DNA of 64,000 nucleotides from Devosia neptuniae (lineage in GTDB: Bacteria > Pseudomonadota > Alphaproteobacteria > Rhizobiales > Devosiaceae): the NCBI RefSeq assembly GCF_025452235.1, contig NZ_CP104965.1, forward strand, positions 2,662,501-2,726,500, read 5' to 3'. The notes below the pieces were generated by a model, which was given only the letters and a program-made list of their open reading frames with translations, did no database searches and had not been told where the DNA came from. Made by a program: the position numbers and the translations under genes. Positions 53,895 to 62,497 of the stretch are shown here, in pieces (within the stretch, counting starts at the first letter, position 1; the number at the start of each line of letters is the position of its first letter).

Positions 53895-56800
53895 GTGCTG
53901 AATCGCATCTATATCATCGTTGGCCTGCTCGCGATTTTCGTGCTCGCCGGGGCATTCATCGCGCCGCGTTTCATCCAATGGGGTGACTATCGCGAGCGGA
54001 TGGAAGAGCTTGCCGGCGGGGTGCTCGGCGCCAAGGTCATCATCCGCGGCGATATTGAATTTTCGCTGCTGCCGCAGCCGCGGCTGAATTTCACCGATGT
54101 GCTGGTGGGATCGGCCGATGAGCCGGCCGCGACGGTCGGCGCGGTGGAAGCCGAATTCTCGCTGATGGATTTTCTGCGCGATCATTACAACATCACCCGG
54201 CTGGTGCTGCGCGAGCCGGTGGTGGATTTCACTATCGACGAAAGCGGCCTGTTTGGCAGCGGATTTGCCCCGAACGGCACGGGAACCGGGGTCGGATTGG
54301 CGCAGGCCAGCATTATTGATGCCACCGTTCGGCTGATGGATCGCCGGGCGGGCAAGACCTATGAGGCCAGCGATGTGGATGGCGAGCTCAAGCTTTCGGG
54401 TCTTGCCGGGCCGCTACAATTCCAGGGTTCGGGCAGCTATGGCGGCGGGCGCTACACGGCGCGGTTCAATTCGGCGCCCCTCGCCAGCGACGGATCGAGC
54501 CGGGTCACGGCTGCGGTCAGGCCGGAATCCGATGCCTTTTCGTTTGCCGTCGAGGGCTTGCTGACGGCGGGCATGGCGCCCAAATTCGATGGGGCGATGA
54601 CCTATCGCCAAAAGCCGGCGACCGCACAGAATGCCGACGAAATCCACGGCGATCTGGTGCTCGAAAGCCGAATCACGGCCTCGACCGATCGGGTGGTGCT
54701 GACCGGCTACACCTTGCGGCCCGACGAGAACCGGGCCGGCACGAGGCTGACCGGCGCCGCCAGCATTCAATTGGGCACGCGGCAGAGTTTTGACGCGGTG
54801 ATCTCGGGCGGGGTGTTCACGCTGCCGCCGCGAGATGCCAAGGAAGACGCCAATACCCAGCCCTATGAGGCCGTCCGCCTGCTCGCTGAGCTGCCCGCGC
54901 CGATTATTCCGCCTATTCCCGGCCGGGTCGGGGTAGACTTGGCTGAGATCGGCCTGCGCGGCTTTGCCCTGCGCAATGTGCGGGTCGATGCCAGCACCAA
55001 TGGGCGGACCTGGCAGATCGAGCAATTCATCGCCGGCTTGCCGGGCGAAACCGAATTGCGGGCCAGCGGCACGCTGAGCGACGAGAACGGCTCGCCGGCA
55101 TTTCGCGGAGAGGCCTCGCTGAACAGTACCAGACTCGATGGCCTCGCCGCCCTCTGGCGCAAGCCGCTGGAGAGCAATCCGCTGTTCAACCAGCCAGGTC
55201 GGCTGGACGGGCGTATCATGCTGGGCGGCGACGCGTTTGGTTTGACCGATGGGCGGTTGACGCTGGATGGTCATACCCATGCGGTGGAATTGCGCCTGGG
55301 CTTTGGTGGCGAAAAACGGCTCGATGTGGTGGGTCATTTCGATGATCTTGGCGCCAGCGGCAGCACACTAATCGGCGCACTGCTGCCCGATATAGGCGCC
55401 AGCCCCACCTTTGGCATCAGCTTCCCGACAGGCAGTTTCGCGCTCAGCGGCAAAAGCGCTCAGCTGTTTGGGCTGGATGGCACAGACCTTGCGGCTGAGG
55501 GTATGTGGACCGCTGGCGGGGTCGAGCTTACGCGACTTGCTGCCGATGATCTGGGCGGCGTCGGCTTCGATGCTGCCGGCCAATTTACCGGCACGCTGGC
55601 CGCGCCGCAACTGGTGGGCAAGGGCAATATCAAAGTCGGCGCGGGCGATGCGCCGGCGCTCCTGGCGCTTTACGATGGGCTGAAGACGCCGACGGACTGG
55701 CGCAATTTCCTAGCGTTGTCCTTGCCCGGCGACATTGCCTTTGATCTTGGCGCGCCGACGGGCGAGAACGGGCAAACACTTACGCTGGATGGCACGCTTG
55801 GCGCCGCCAATCTCGATGCGCGCCTGCAACTCGGCGGCGGCTTGGCAGCGGCTTTCACCGCACCACTGCGGGTTACTGCGACGCTGGAATCCACCGACAC
55901 TGCCGGTCTGACGCGCCAGATCGGCCTGGGCGAGGCCGATCTGTTTGCCGGGCAGGGTTCCATGCTGGTGGCCATTGGCCTTGAAGGCACGCCGTCAAAC
56001 AGTCTGAATGGCAGCATCACCACTAGCCTCGGCAGCGAGAGCGTCGGTTTTGCTGGCAATCTGGTGTTCGGGGCCAATGCCGAATTGCAGGGCACGGGCC
56101 AACTCAATGTCGATCTGGCCGATGCTGGCGGGCTGGCTGAGATCGCCGGTGGCCGCGATCTCAGCCTGCCTATGGCCAAGGGCAGCGCCGACCTGCATTT
56201 CGAAGGCGAACGGCTGGCGCGGCTGACCAATGTGCAGGGCACGTCCGGCGCAACCGGCTTTACTGGCGAGCTCTCCCTGTCCCGCACCAATAATGCGGCG
56301 GCAGTGGCGGGCAATTTTGCCATTGATGAGATTTCGATCGAGGGCCTGTCCACCGCGGTCTTTGGCTCTGCCGCCCTCGTTCCGGGCGATAGCGTATGGC
56401 CGGAAGGACCGATCGCATCCGGCGATGCGCCGCGCCAGACGCGGGGTTCGGTCAGCATTACCGCGCCAGTGGTCTCGGCGGGCGGTGTGGCGCGGATGAA
56501 CGATGCCAGTTTTGAATTGAGCTGGGACGAGACCCGCCTGCGCCTCGCCCGGTTCGAAGCGGGGCTGGGCGGCGGCAAGGCGACGCTCGATCTGTCCGTA
56601 TGCTGTGCCGGTGCTTTGCTTGACAAGACGGTTAGCGGCCGGCTCACTCTGGCCGGTGTGCCGGTCAATGCCATCGCATCGCCAGCCACGGCGGCAATGG
56701 TGGGCGGGACCATCGAGGGCGGTGTGCGCTTTGAAGGAACGGGCGCGAGCCTGGCTTCGGTGTTTGGCGCCATGACCGGGGAAGGCAATTTTACACTGAT

Positions 56801-57527
56801 CGACCTGGCGGTGAACCAGCTCGATCCGCGTGTGTTCAACGCTGCATCGGGACTAGATGACGCCCTCAATATGGATCCTGAGGCAATGGCTAGCGTGCTC
56901 GGCGTGGCCTTGCAGCAGGGGCCGTTTACCGCAGGCCAGGCAACCGGCGCCTTCACCATGGCCGGGGGCGTGGCGCGGCTGGCCAATTTCATCGTGGAAG
57001 GGCAGGGCGGGCGGCTGGCCGGCAATATCAACGTGCAGCTTGCCACGCTTGGCCTTGAGGGCGGGTTTGCGCTGACCCCGCTGGGGCTTGATGATGCCAT
57101 TGGCCTGATCTCTGCCGACACGGCGCGGATCGGCACCCAGCTATCGGGTACTGTGCTGGCGCCGGTGTCGACGCTCGATCTGGATACACTGATCGCGGCC
57201 ATCCAGGTGCGCGCCAATGAACTTGAGGTCGAGCGCCTCGAAGTGCTGCGTGCCGAGGATGCGGAGCGGCAGCGGGCGGCGGCCGAGGAGCGCAATAGGC
57301 TGATCGAGGAACAGCGCCAACGCGCCGCGGCGGAAGCGGCTCGTCAGGCTGAGGAGGAAGCCGCGCGGCAGGCGGCGGAAGAGGCGCGGCGGCTCGAACT
57401 GGAGCAATTGCAGCAGCAAACCCAGCCTCAACCAGCGCCACCCCCGCCACAGGTACAGAATCCACTTGATCTGGGCCTGCCGACAGCGCCGCCAGTCAAC
57501 CAGCCCTTTACTCTGCCGCTGAACTAG
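53895..57527 (+). CDS. AsmA family protein, giant form
   Basis: A 1210-residue envelope protein. A single N-terminal membrane anchor (residues 5-27, IYIIVGLLAIFVLAGAFIAPRFI) is followed by the AsmA N-terminal domain (GAKVIIRGDIEFSLLPQPRLNFTDVLVGS) and a long beta-rich body typical of RBG/bridge-like lipid-transfer proteins. AsmA_2 follows near residues 960-1110 (VNQLDPRVFNAASGLDDALNMDPEAMASVLGVALQQGPFTAGQATG). The last 100 residues are a charged coiled coil (VERLEVLRAEDAERQRAAAEERNRLIEEQRQRAAAEAARQAEEEAARQ) and a Gln/Pro tail. AsmA proteins are thought to move phospholipid to the outer membrane. The start GTG 53895 has no clear ribosome binding site. The 3' end overlaps the convergent RHH gene by 20 bases. 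Confidence 0.88.
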   Translation: MLNRIYIIVGLLAIFVLAGAFIAPRFIQWGDYRERMEELAGGVLGAKVIIRGDIEFSLLPQPRLNFTDVLVGSADEPAATVGAVEAEFSLMDFLRDHYNITRLVLREPVVDFTIDESGLFGSGFAPNGTGTGVGLAQASIIDATVRLMDRRAGKTYEASDVDGELKLSGLAGPLQFQGSGSYGGGRYTARFNSAPLASDGSSRVTAAVRPESDAFSFAVEGLLTAGMAPKFDGAMTYRQKPATAQNADEIHGDLVLESRITASTDRVVLTGYTLRPDENRAGTRLTGAASIQLGTRQSFDAVISGGVFTLPPRDAKEDANTQPYEAVRLLAELPAPIIPPIPGRVGVDLAEIGLRGFALRNVRVDASTNGRTWQIEQFIAGLPGETELRASGTLSDENGSPAFRGEASLNSTRLDGLAALWRKPLESNPLFNQPGRLDGRIMLGGDAFGLTDGRLTLDGHTHAVELRLGFGGEKRLDVVGHFDDLGASGSTLIGALLPDIGASPTFGISFPTGSFALSGKSAQLFGLDGTDLAAEGMWTAGGVELTRLAADDLGGVGFDAAGQFTGTLAAPQLVGKGNIKVGAGDAPALLALYDGLKTPTDWRNFLALSLPGDIAFDLGAPTGENGQTLTLDGTLGAANLDARLQLGGGLAAAFTAPLRVTATLESTDTAGLTRQIGLGEADLFAGQGSMLVAIGLEGTPSNSLNGSITTSLGSESVGFAGNLVFGANAELQGTGQLNVDLADAGGLAEIAGGRDLSLPMAKGSADLHFEGERLARLTNVQGTSGATGFTGELSLSRTNNAAAVAGNFAIDEISIEGLSTAVFGSAALVPGDSVWPEGPIASGDAPRQTRGSVSITAPVVSAGGVARMNDASFELSWDETRLRLARFEAGLGGGKATLDLSVCCAGALLDKTVSGRLTLAGVPVNAIASPATAAMVGGTIEGGVRFEGTGASLASVFGAMTGEGNFTLIDLAVNQLDPRVFNAASGLDDALNMDPEAMASVLGVALQQGPFTAGQATGAFTMAGGVARLANFIVEGQGGRLAGNINVQLATLGLEGGFALTPLGLDDAIGLISADTARIGTQLSGTVLAPVSTLDLDTLIAAIQVRANELEVERLEVLRAEDAERQRAAAEERNRLIEEQRQRAAAEAARQAEEEAARQAAEEARRLELEQLQQQTQPQPAPPPPQVQNPLDLGLPTAPPVNQPFTLPLN

Positions 57528-57735
57528 CGGCCGCGCGGTCCTGATACCATTTGAGCACGGCCAATCGTGCCGCCGAGGACAAGTTTGTCGTCTGGCGGGT
57601 TTCGTCGATGGATTTGATGAGACCGGCCATGGTCTGGCCGCGGCTGGCGGCGAGTTCGCCTAGCGCCGCCCAGAATTCGGGTTCGAGCGCGATGCTGGTG
57701 CGATGGCCGGCAATGGAGAGCGAGCGCTTTTCCAT
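57508..57735 (-). CDS. Ribbon-helix-helix domain protein
   Basis: 75 residues of the RHH_4 type: SLSIAGHRTSIALEPEFWAALGELAASRGQTMAGLIKSIDETRQTTNLSSAARLAVLKWYQDR. In alphaproteobacteria this domain is found as a small stand-alone protein directly after sspB, as here (13 bases downstream). A basic beta strand followed by two helices suggests DNA binding, but the target is unknown. Start ATG 57735. The stop lies within the AsmA 3' end, a 20-base convergent overlap (57508-57527). Confidence 0.85.
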   Translation of the reverse strand: MEKRSLSIAGHRTSIALEPEFWAALGELAASRGQTMAGLIKSIDETRQTTNLSSAARLAVLKWYQDRAAASSAAE

Positions 57736-57748
57736 GCCCCGGACGGCG

Positions 57749-58240
57749 TTACGGCTTTTTTCGGAAGGCGTCGAGGCTCACGACCTTTTCGCCGGGCTTC
57801 TCGTCGTCGCTGGCGGCGGTTGGGCCGGCCGCGTGCTCAAGGGCGTCGTCGGCATTGTCTTCCTGGCCGTCGTCCCGGGCGGCCGTGGCCGGATCGAATT
57901 GCAGGCCGAACTGCACGGAGGGGTCGAAGAAGCCTTTGACCGCCGAGAAGGGAATGACCAGCGTTTCGGGAATGCCGTCGAAGGACAGGCCGACTTCGAA
58001 GCCGGTCTCGTTGACCTTGAGGTCCCAATACTGGTTCTGGATGACGATGGTCATTTCCTTGTCGTACTGGCCGAGCAGTTTCTCGCTCAGGCGCACGCCA
58101 GGAGCGCGGGTGACGAAGGAAATGAAGAAGTGATGGTCCCCGGGCAAGCCGGTTTTGGCAACTTCGGCCAGAACCTTGCGCACGACGCCGCGCAGGGCTT
58201 CCTGGGCGAGAATGTCGTATCGCATGTGATCTTCGGCCAT
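57749..58240 (-). CDS. sspB: ClpXP adaptor SspB, alphaproteobacterial type
   Basis: A 163-residue adaptor that binds the ssrA tag on stalled-translation products and hands them to ClpXP. The fold core is MRYDILAQEALRGVVRKVLAEVAKTGLPGDHHFFISFVTRAPGVRLSEKLLGQYDKEMTIVIQNQYWDLKVNETGFEVGLSFDGIPETLVIPFSAVKGFFDPSVQFGLQF. A flexible acidic linker then leads to the ClpX-binding tail EKVVSLDAFRKKP. I chose ATG 58240 (MAEDHMRYD) with AAGGG upstream; the open frame beyond it would run toward ssrA. It lies about 100 bases downstream of ssrA on the same strand, so tag and adaptor are side by side. Confidence 0.93.
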   Translation of the reverse strand: MAEDHMRYDILAQEALRGVVRKVLAEVAKTGLPGDHHFFISFVTRAPGVRLSEKLLGQYDKEMTIVIQNQYWDLKVNETGFEVGLSFDGIPETLVIPFSAVKGFFDPSVQFGLQFDPATAARDDGQEDNADDALEHAAGPTAASDDEKPGEKVVSLDAFRKKP

Positions 58241-58339
58241 AATTACCCTTCTTGCGCCTTGGGGAGCGAATCCCGAACGGCCCATATCAGCCTCACGTTC
58301 CATGAGAATTCAAGGATAAAGGCGTCACGCTTAGGCGAT

Positions 58340-58671
58340 TGGGGCTATGTTAGGTGCAGGCTTCTGTTGCCAGGTGCCTGCGGACCCCGCCTGTCGCCCG
58401 GCTAGGAGCGGAGGACTTAATTTCCCAATGCTAGCACTGCTTACGCAGCGAGAGCGACTGGAGCCTTATGGTTGTCATTTGCAACTATAAGTTTTGGACC
58501 GATAACGGTGGTACCTCACCGAGCAAAAGCACACCCTTTACGCCCTCGTCGATCCTGTTTCGCCCCCATTGGCTGGCCCTTTGGCGGGCTAGATGGTGGA
58601 GGCGCCGGGTACTGCCCCCGGGTCCGAAAGGTTTATTACGATGACAGTTTATCGCCATAGCTCTTGCGAGC
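58340..58671 (-). ncRNA. ssrA: tmRNA, two-piece (circularly permuted) alphaproteobacterial type
   Basis: Rescues stalled ribosomes and tags their products for proteolysis. Read on the minus strand, the acceptor piece comes first and ends in GCCTCCACCA with CCA at 58596-58594, including a T-arm with stem CCCGG/CCGGG. After a spacer of about 26 bases the coding piece starts GGGGGCGAAACAGGATCGAC at 58567. Its first seven bases pair with the acceptor end CGCCTCC. The tag frame at 58482-58441 reads ANDNHKAPVALAA then TAA, the expected ANDN...AA form. A promoter fits upstream. The 5' end is estimated from the promoter; the 3' end is approximate. Confidence 0.93.
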
Positions 58672-58677
58672 AATTCC

Positions 58678-58706
58678 TATATAGGCACACCGGGGCGGGG
58701 ATGCAA
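58678..58706 (-). promoter_or_regulatory. ssrA promoter
   Basis: On the minus strand TTGCAT (58706-58701) and TATATA (58683-58678) are separated by exactly 17 bases, a good sigma-70 match. It puts the start near 58671, just ahead of the acceptor piece. Confidence 0.7.
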
Positions 58707-58771
58707 TCGTTCACCGACAGGGCGAATTGGTTAGCGGACTGTTAGCATCGACGCGCGGATCGGCTAACGCG

Positions 58772-59011
58772 TCACCCGTTCCACTGCATCCCCATATAGA
58801 GGCCGCCCGATTCCAGCTCGTCGAGCATCTGCACCAGGTGCTTCCGTTTGGTTTTTTCAGTTTTGGCCTTATTGATCCAGAGCAGGTAGTCGTTGCGTTG
58901 ATAGGGTGGGCGCGCATCGTATTTTTCGCGCAGGCCACGTTCATCGAGCGCGGCGCTGACGAAGTCGGGCATGGTCTCGCGCGGACGCAGGGGGCGAAGC
59001 CGGGGACTCAT
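58772..59011 (-). CDS. YdeI/OmpD-associated family small protein
   Basis: 79 residues matching the C-terminal YdeI/OmdA-type module: TMPDFVSAALDERGLREKYDARPPYQRNDYLLWINKAKTEKTKRKHLVQMLDELESGGLYMGM. The motif RPPYQRNDYLLWI-x-x-AK-x-x-x-T-x-x-x-R is characteristic of 'bacteriocin-protection, YdeI/OmpD-associated' proteins, though function is not well established. It is a stand-alone module here. Start ATG 59011 overlaps the ridA stop (ATGA at 59008-59011), so the two are coupled. An open frame further upstream lies inside ridA. Confidence 0.83.
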   Translation of the reverse strand: MSPRLRPLRPRETMPDFVSAALDERGLREKYDARPPYQRNDYLLWINKAKTEKTKRKHLVQMLDELESGGLYMGMQWNG

Positions 59012-59406
59012 TTGAGGACCGCCTGAGCCTCGATCTCGATCAGGACATCCGGGTTGGCGAGGGCGGCGACGCGGAAGCCGGTGACGGTGGGCGGGTTGCT
59101 CCTCTGGCCCCAGACTTTCATCCATTCGCCGAAGGCGGCGTTGAGGTCGATATCCTGCTGCATGATGATGGTGACCTTGACCAGGTCTTCCAGACCCGCG
59201 CCGGCGGCGTCGAGCACCTTTTGCAGATTGGCCAGCGCCTGGGCAGTCTGCTTGACGACATCGCCCTTGCCGACGATCTGGCCATTGGCATCGACGCCGT
59301 TCTGGCCACCGATCAACAGGATCCGGGCATTCGCCGGCAGGATAATGCCCTGCGAGAAAACCGGGCTCTTGTACATGCCTTCGGGATTAATGTGTTGCAC
59401 ACTCAT
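59008..59406 (-). CDS. RidA family protein
   Basis: 132 residues of the YjgF/YER057c/UK114 (RidA) family, trimeric proteins that often hydrolyse reactive enamine/imine intermediates. VFSQGIILPANARILLIGGQNGVDANGQIVGKGDVVKQTAQALANLQKVLDAAGAGLEDLVKVTIIMQQDIDLNAAFGEWMKVWGQRSNPPTVTGFRVAALANPDVLIEIEAQAVL is typical, but the arginine that binds the substrate carboxylate in true RidA (in the RSC/RPV motif) is replaced by NPPTVTGFRVAAL, so this is more like an Rid-subfamily member of unknown substrate. AAGGAG lies before ATG 59406. Overlaps the YdeI-like gene by four bases. Confidence 0.87.
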   Translation of the reverse strand: MSVQHINPEGMYKSPVFSQGIILPANARILLIGGQNGVDANGQIVGKGDVVKQTAQALANLQKVLDAAGAGLEDLVKVTIIMQQDIDLNAAFGEWMKVWGQRSNPPTVTGFRVAALANPDVLIEIEAQAVLK

Positions 59407-59562
59407 GTTGGCTCTCCTTCGTTGCGGTTTATCATTGGGGCAATGCGCTGACACTCGATGTCAGCAGGACATGTGGTATTCTATTACCAAGCTTCCGCGA
59501 TGCAGTGCGGCGCAGCCCAGCAAATCGGTATAGGCTGGTCAAGCACAGCACGAGAGCCAGCC

Positions 59563-60147
59563 ATGACCGACACATCAACCGAAAAACTCATTCATGCCGC
59601 CGAACGGTTTCTGGGCAAGGGCGAGCAGACGCTGACCAAACGCGAAAGACAGGTACTGGAACAGGCGCTGGGCAAGCGGGCGCTGTCGCAGGATACCAGC
59701 GCGGTGTTCGACGAGAAATCGACCTTCGGCCAACGGCTGGCCGATGGGGTGGCGTCCTTTGGCGGCTCGTGGACCTTCCTGATCATTTTCGGCGTAGTGC
59801 TGCTGAGCTGGGTGCTGGGCAATCTGGTGCTGCGCGGGGAGGCGCCTGACCCTTACCCGTTCATTTTCCTCAACCTGCTGCTGTCCATGCTGGCGGCGGT
59901 GCAGGCGCCGGTGATCATGATGAGCCAGAACCGGCAGGCGGCCAAGGACCGGTTGGTGACCAGCCACGATTACGAATGCAACCTCAAAGCCGAAATCGAA
60001 ATCATGGCGCTGCATGACAAGGTCGACCAGATGCGCAATGACGATCTGCGCGCACTGTTGGCCAAGCAGCAGGAGCAGATCGACCTGCTGACGCGGCTGG
60101 TGGAGAGCCGCGTTGCAGTTGCGGCGGGCCAAAGCGAATCGAAGTAG
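59563..60147 (+). CDS. DUF1003 membrane protein
   Basis: 194 residues. Two transmembrane segments (about residues 70-89 and 100-120) sit after the DUF1003 motif EKSTFGQRLADGVASFGGSWTFLIIFGVVLLSWVLGNLVL and DPYPFIFLNLLLSMLAAVQAPVIMMSQNRQAAKDRLVTSHDYECNLKAEIEIMALHDKVDQMR. The last part is a cytoplasmic coiled coil. The function is unknown, although family members are widespread. I chose ATG 59563 because GAGAG lies upstream and the earlier frame (59458) has no ribosome binding site. It ends nine bases before thyA, so they probably form an operon. Confidence 0.87.
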   Translation: MTDTSTEKLIHAAERFLGKGEQTLTKRERQVLEQALGKRALSQDTSAVFDEKSTFGQRLADGVASFGGSWTFLIIFGVVLLSWVLGNLVLRGEAPDPYPFIFLNLLLSMLAAVQAPVIMMSQNRQAAKDRLVTSHDYECNLKAEIEIMALHDKVDQMRNDDLRALLAKQQEQIDLLTRLVESRVAVAAGQSESK

Positions 60148-60156
60148 GATGTTGGG

Positions 60157-60951
60157 ATGCAGCCCTATCTGAAACTTCTCTCCGATATTCTTGAACATGG
60201 TACGGACAAGTCCGACCGGACCGGTACCGGTACGCGTAGTCTGTTTGGCTATCAGATGCGGTTCGATCTGGCGCAGGGCTTTCCCTTGCTGACCACCAAG
60301 CAGCTGCATCGCAAATCGATCATTTATGAGCTGCTGTGGTTCATTCGTGGCGAGACCAATGTGCGCTGGTTGCAGGAGCGCGGCGTCAAGATCTGGGATG
60401 AGTGGGCCGATGAAAACGGCGATCTCGGGCCCGTCTATGGTTCGCAATGGCGCAGCTGGCCAGCGCCGGATGGGCGCAAGATCGACCAGATCGCCAATGT
60501 GATCCATTCGATCAAGACCAAGCCGGATTCGCGCCGCCATATCGTTTCGGCCTGGAACCCGGCCGAGGTGGATGAGATGGCGCTGCCGCCATGCCATTGC
60601 TTGTTCCAGTTCTATGTGGCGAACGGCAAGCTGAGCTGCCAGCTGTATCAGCGGTCGGCCGACACGTTCCTGGGCGTGCCGTTCAACATCGCGTCCTATG
60701 CTTTGTTCACCCATATGATGGCGCAGGTGACGGGGCTCCAAGTGGGCGATTTCGTGCATAGTTTTGGCGACGTGCATCTTTATTCCAACCATTTCGAGCA
60801 GGCCAGACTGCAGCTGAGCCGCGAGCCACGGCCGCTGCCCGTGCTCAAGATCAACCCGGACGTGAAGCGGTTGGAGGACTTCGTGTTCGAGGATTTCACA
60901 TTCGAGGGCTACGATCCCCATCCGAACATCAAAGCACCGATAGCGGTATGA
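60157..60951 (+). CDS. thyA: Thymidylate synthase ThyA
   Basis: A 264-residue enzyme that methylates dUMP to dTMP using methylene-THF. Catalytic Cys146 lies in [11 protein letters not shown], the same number as in E. coli. [12 protein letters not shown] is the folate/phosphate loop, [20 protein letters not shown] and [18 protein letters not shown] complete the active site, and the C-terminus ends APIAV as usual. It is nine bases after the DUF1003 gene. folA follows 2 kb further on the same strand, so the reaction cycle (ThyA oxidises folate, FolA restores it) is encoded in one neighbourhood. Confidence 0.97.
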   Translation: MQPYLKLLSDILEHGTDKSDRTGTGTRSLFGYQMRFDLAQGFPLLTTKQLHRKSIIYELLWFIRGETNVRWLQERGVKIWDEWADENGDLGPVYGSQWRSWPAPDGRKIDQIANVIHSIKTKPDSRRHIVSAWNPAEVDEMALPPCHCLFQFYVANGKLSCQLYQRSADTFLGVPFNIASYALFTHMMAQVTGLQVGDFVHSFGDVHLYSNHFEQARLQLSREPRPLPVLKINPDVKRLEDFVFEDFTFEGYDPHPNIKAPIAV

Positions 60952-61104
60952 GCCGGGCGAAAAAGATTCTGTAGCGGCCCAAGGATGATGACGCGGTGGA
61001 CGTCTCAGGAATAATCGACGTTTGGCTTGACCGACGCCAGAGGGTCGCGATCTGCTTCCCACACCTTGTGGGGCAGTGTTCACTCCGGACGCGTTCAAGA
61101 ATGC

Positions 61105-61189
61105 GGTGTCATTCCCGCGAAGCGGGAACCTCCGTTCCGGGATGCGAGCCCAAGTAAACAGAGGTTCCCGCTTTCGCGGGAATGACACC
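61105..61189. repeat. Long inverted repeat downstream of thyA
   Basis: Arms 61105-61136 and 61158-61189 are inverted copies with only one or two differences; each holds its own hairpin (TTCCCGCG...CGCGGGAA). It is a common type of dispersed palindromic element. Part of the 530-bp gap 60952-61481, in which I see no gene. Confidence 0.8.
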
Positions 61190-61216
61190 GTGGGTGTAGG
61201 AGCTCGAGATGAACAC

Positions 61217-61325
61217 CTGTGGGAAGGGATTGAGGGTGGGGGTTCTGGGCTTTTCAAGCAGCATGGAGTGTTTGGAGCACACAGCACCCCCCACCCTTAG
61301 CCCTCCCCACAAGGGCGAGGGAATT
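61217..61325. repeat. Second palindromic repeat between thyA and the DUF4424 gene
   Basis: TGAGGGTGGGGGTTCTG on the left and CACCCCCCACCCTTAG on the right are inverted arms around a spacer of about 45 bases. Outer bases (CTGTGGGAAGGG, CCCTCCCCACAAGG) extend it. A different family from the neighbouring element. Confidence 0.6.
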
Positions 61326-61481
61326 GGATCGGGGCTCTCGAGGTTCAGTTTGCCGGGAAGGTTGATCGGCCGCTGGGGGCGCAAACTTCCAGCCAAGTGT
61401 AGCGCTGCCGTTCATCCAGTGGCAGAGAATCTGAGCAAGGGGCTAACCCCTTACGTAATTTGTGTTTTTGGAGTTTGAGAC

Positions 61482-62495
61482 ATGAGGGTGTTCTCGGGAT
61501 TGGTTTGTATGCTCGCTGCCGCGGTGGCGATGCCGGCGCAGGCGAATGATACGGCGGCGCAATTGGTCACGGGCGGGCTGGAATTCGTCATCAATGACGA
61601 CATCAAGATGCTGAGCGAAGAGCTGTTCATCTCGCGCGAGGAAATCCGCGTCGTCTACGAATTCCAGAACAATACCGACACAGACCAGAAGGTGCTGGTG
61701 GCATTCCCCATGCCCGATATCGAGCCGGATTGGTGGTCGCCGACCGCGTTTCCCGATGGACCGAACGACAATCTCTTCCACTTCCAGACCACGTTCAATG
61801 GTCAGCCGGTCAAGGCCGAGCTGCATGAATATGCCATCGCGGCGGGCGTCGATCGCTCGGACTATTTGCGCGAAAAGGGCATTTCGCTGGTGTCGTTTGC
61901 GCAATCGACCAATGAAGCAACCAATGCGCTGGATGACGCGACCAAGGCGGAAATGCTGCATTTGGGCATGTTCGTGCCCGATATGTATGACGAGAGCGAT
62001 GACGCCGAGACCAACTATTATCCGATGTGGACCTACCGGGCGACCTATACCTGGGAGGCCAATTTCCCGGCCGGGCAGACCGTCAAGGTCGAGCATCGCT
62101 ACAAGCCCAGCGTGGGCGGCACGACCGGCGTTAGCTTCCTGAGCGAGCCCTATGAAGGGTTCGACCCGGCCGCTGAATACCGGACGCGCTACTGCACGGA
62201 TGAGAGCTTCATCAATGCCGTGCGCAAGACGGTCAAAAGCGGGGATGATCCCTGGGCGGCGCCGTTCTACGAGAGCTGGATTTCCTACATCCTGACGACG
62301 GGCGGCAATTGGGGCGGTGGTTACATCCCCAAATTCCGGCTGGTGGTCGACAAGGGCGATGAAGCCAATCTGGTCTCGTTCTGCGGTGACGACATCAAGA
62401 AGACCGGGCCGACCACGTTTGAAATGGTGGCGACCGATTTCTACCCGGAAAAGGAACTCGATATCCTCATTCTGCAGCGGCACGAGGATTTCTGA
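61482..62495 (+). CDS. DUF4424 family secreted protein
   Basis: 337 residues. A signal peptide ends near residue 21 (AAAVAMPAQA-ND). The DUF4424 family pattern is clear: NDTAAQLVTGGLEFVINDDIKMLSEELFISREEIRVVYEFQNNTDTDQKVLVAFPMPDIEPDW at the start, TYRATYTWEANFPAGQTVKVEHRYKPSVGG in the middle and FRLVVDKGDEANLVSFCGDDIKKTGPTTFEMVATDFYPEKELDILIL at the end. The function is unknown; the beta-rich pattern suggests a periplasmic protein. It is followed at once by the GNAT gene (two bases), so both lie in an operon with folA and perhaps hflK. A repeat-rich gap precedes it. Confidence 0.83.
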   Translation: MRVFSGLVCMLAAAVAMPAQANDTAAQLVTGGLEFVINDDIKMLSEELFISREEIRVVYEFQNNTDTDQKVLVAFPMPDIEPDWWSPTAFPDGPNDNLFHFQTTFNGQPVKAELHEYAIAAGVDRSDYLREKGISLVSFAQSTNEATNALDDATKAEMLHLGMFVPDMYDESDDAETNYYPMWTYRATYTWEANFPAGQTVKVEHRYKPSVGGTTGVSFLSEPYEGFDPAAEYRTRYCTDESFINAVRKTVKSGDDPWAAPFYESWISYILTTGGNWGGGYIPKFRLVVDKGDEANLVSFCGDDIKKTGPTTFEMVATDFYPEKELDILILQRHEDF

Positions 62496-62497
62496 GG

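Noticed and set aside
46715..58751. 15-base match GACTGTTAGCATCGA between about 46715-46729 (minus) and 58737-58751 (plus)
   Set aside because: In 64 kb several 15-base matches are expected by chance; the flanks diverge quickly and the contexts differ.
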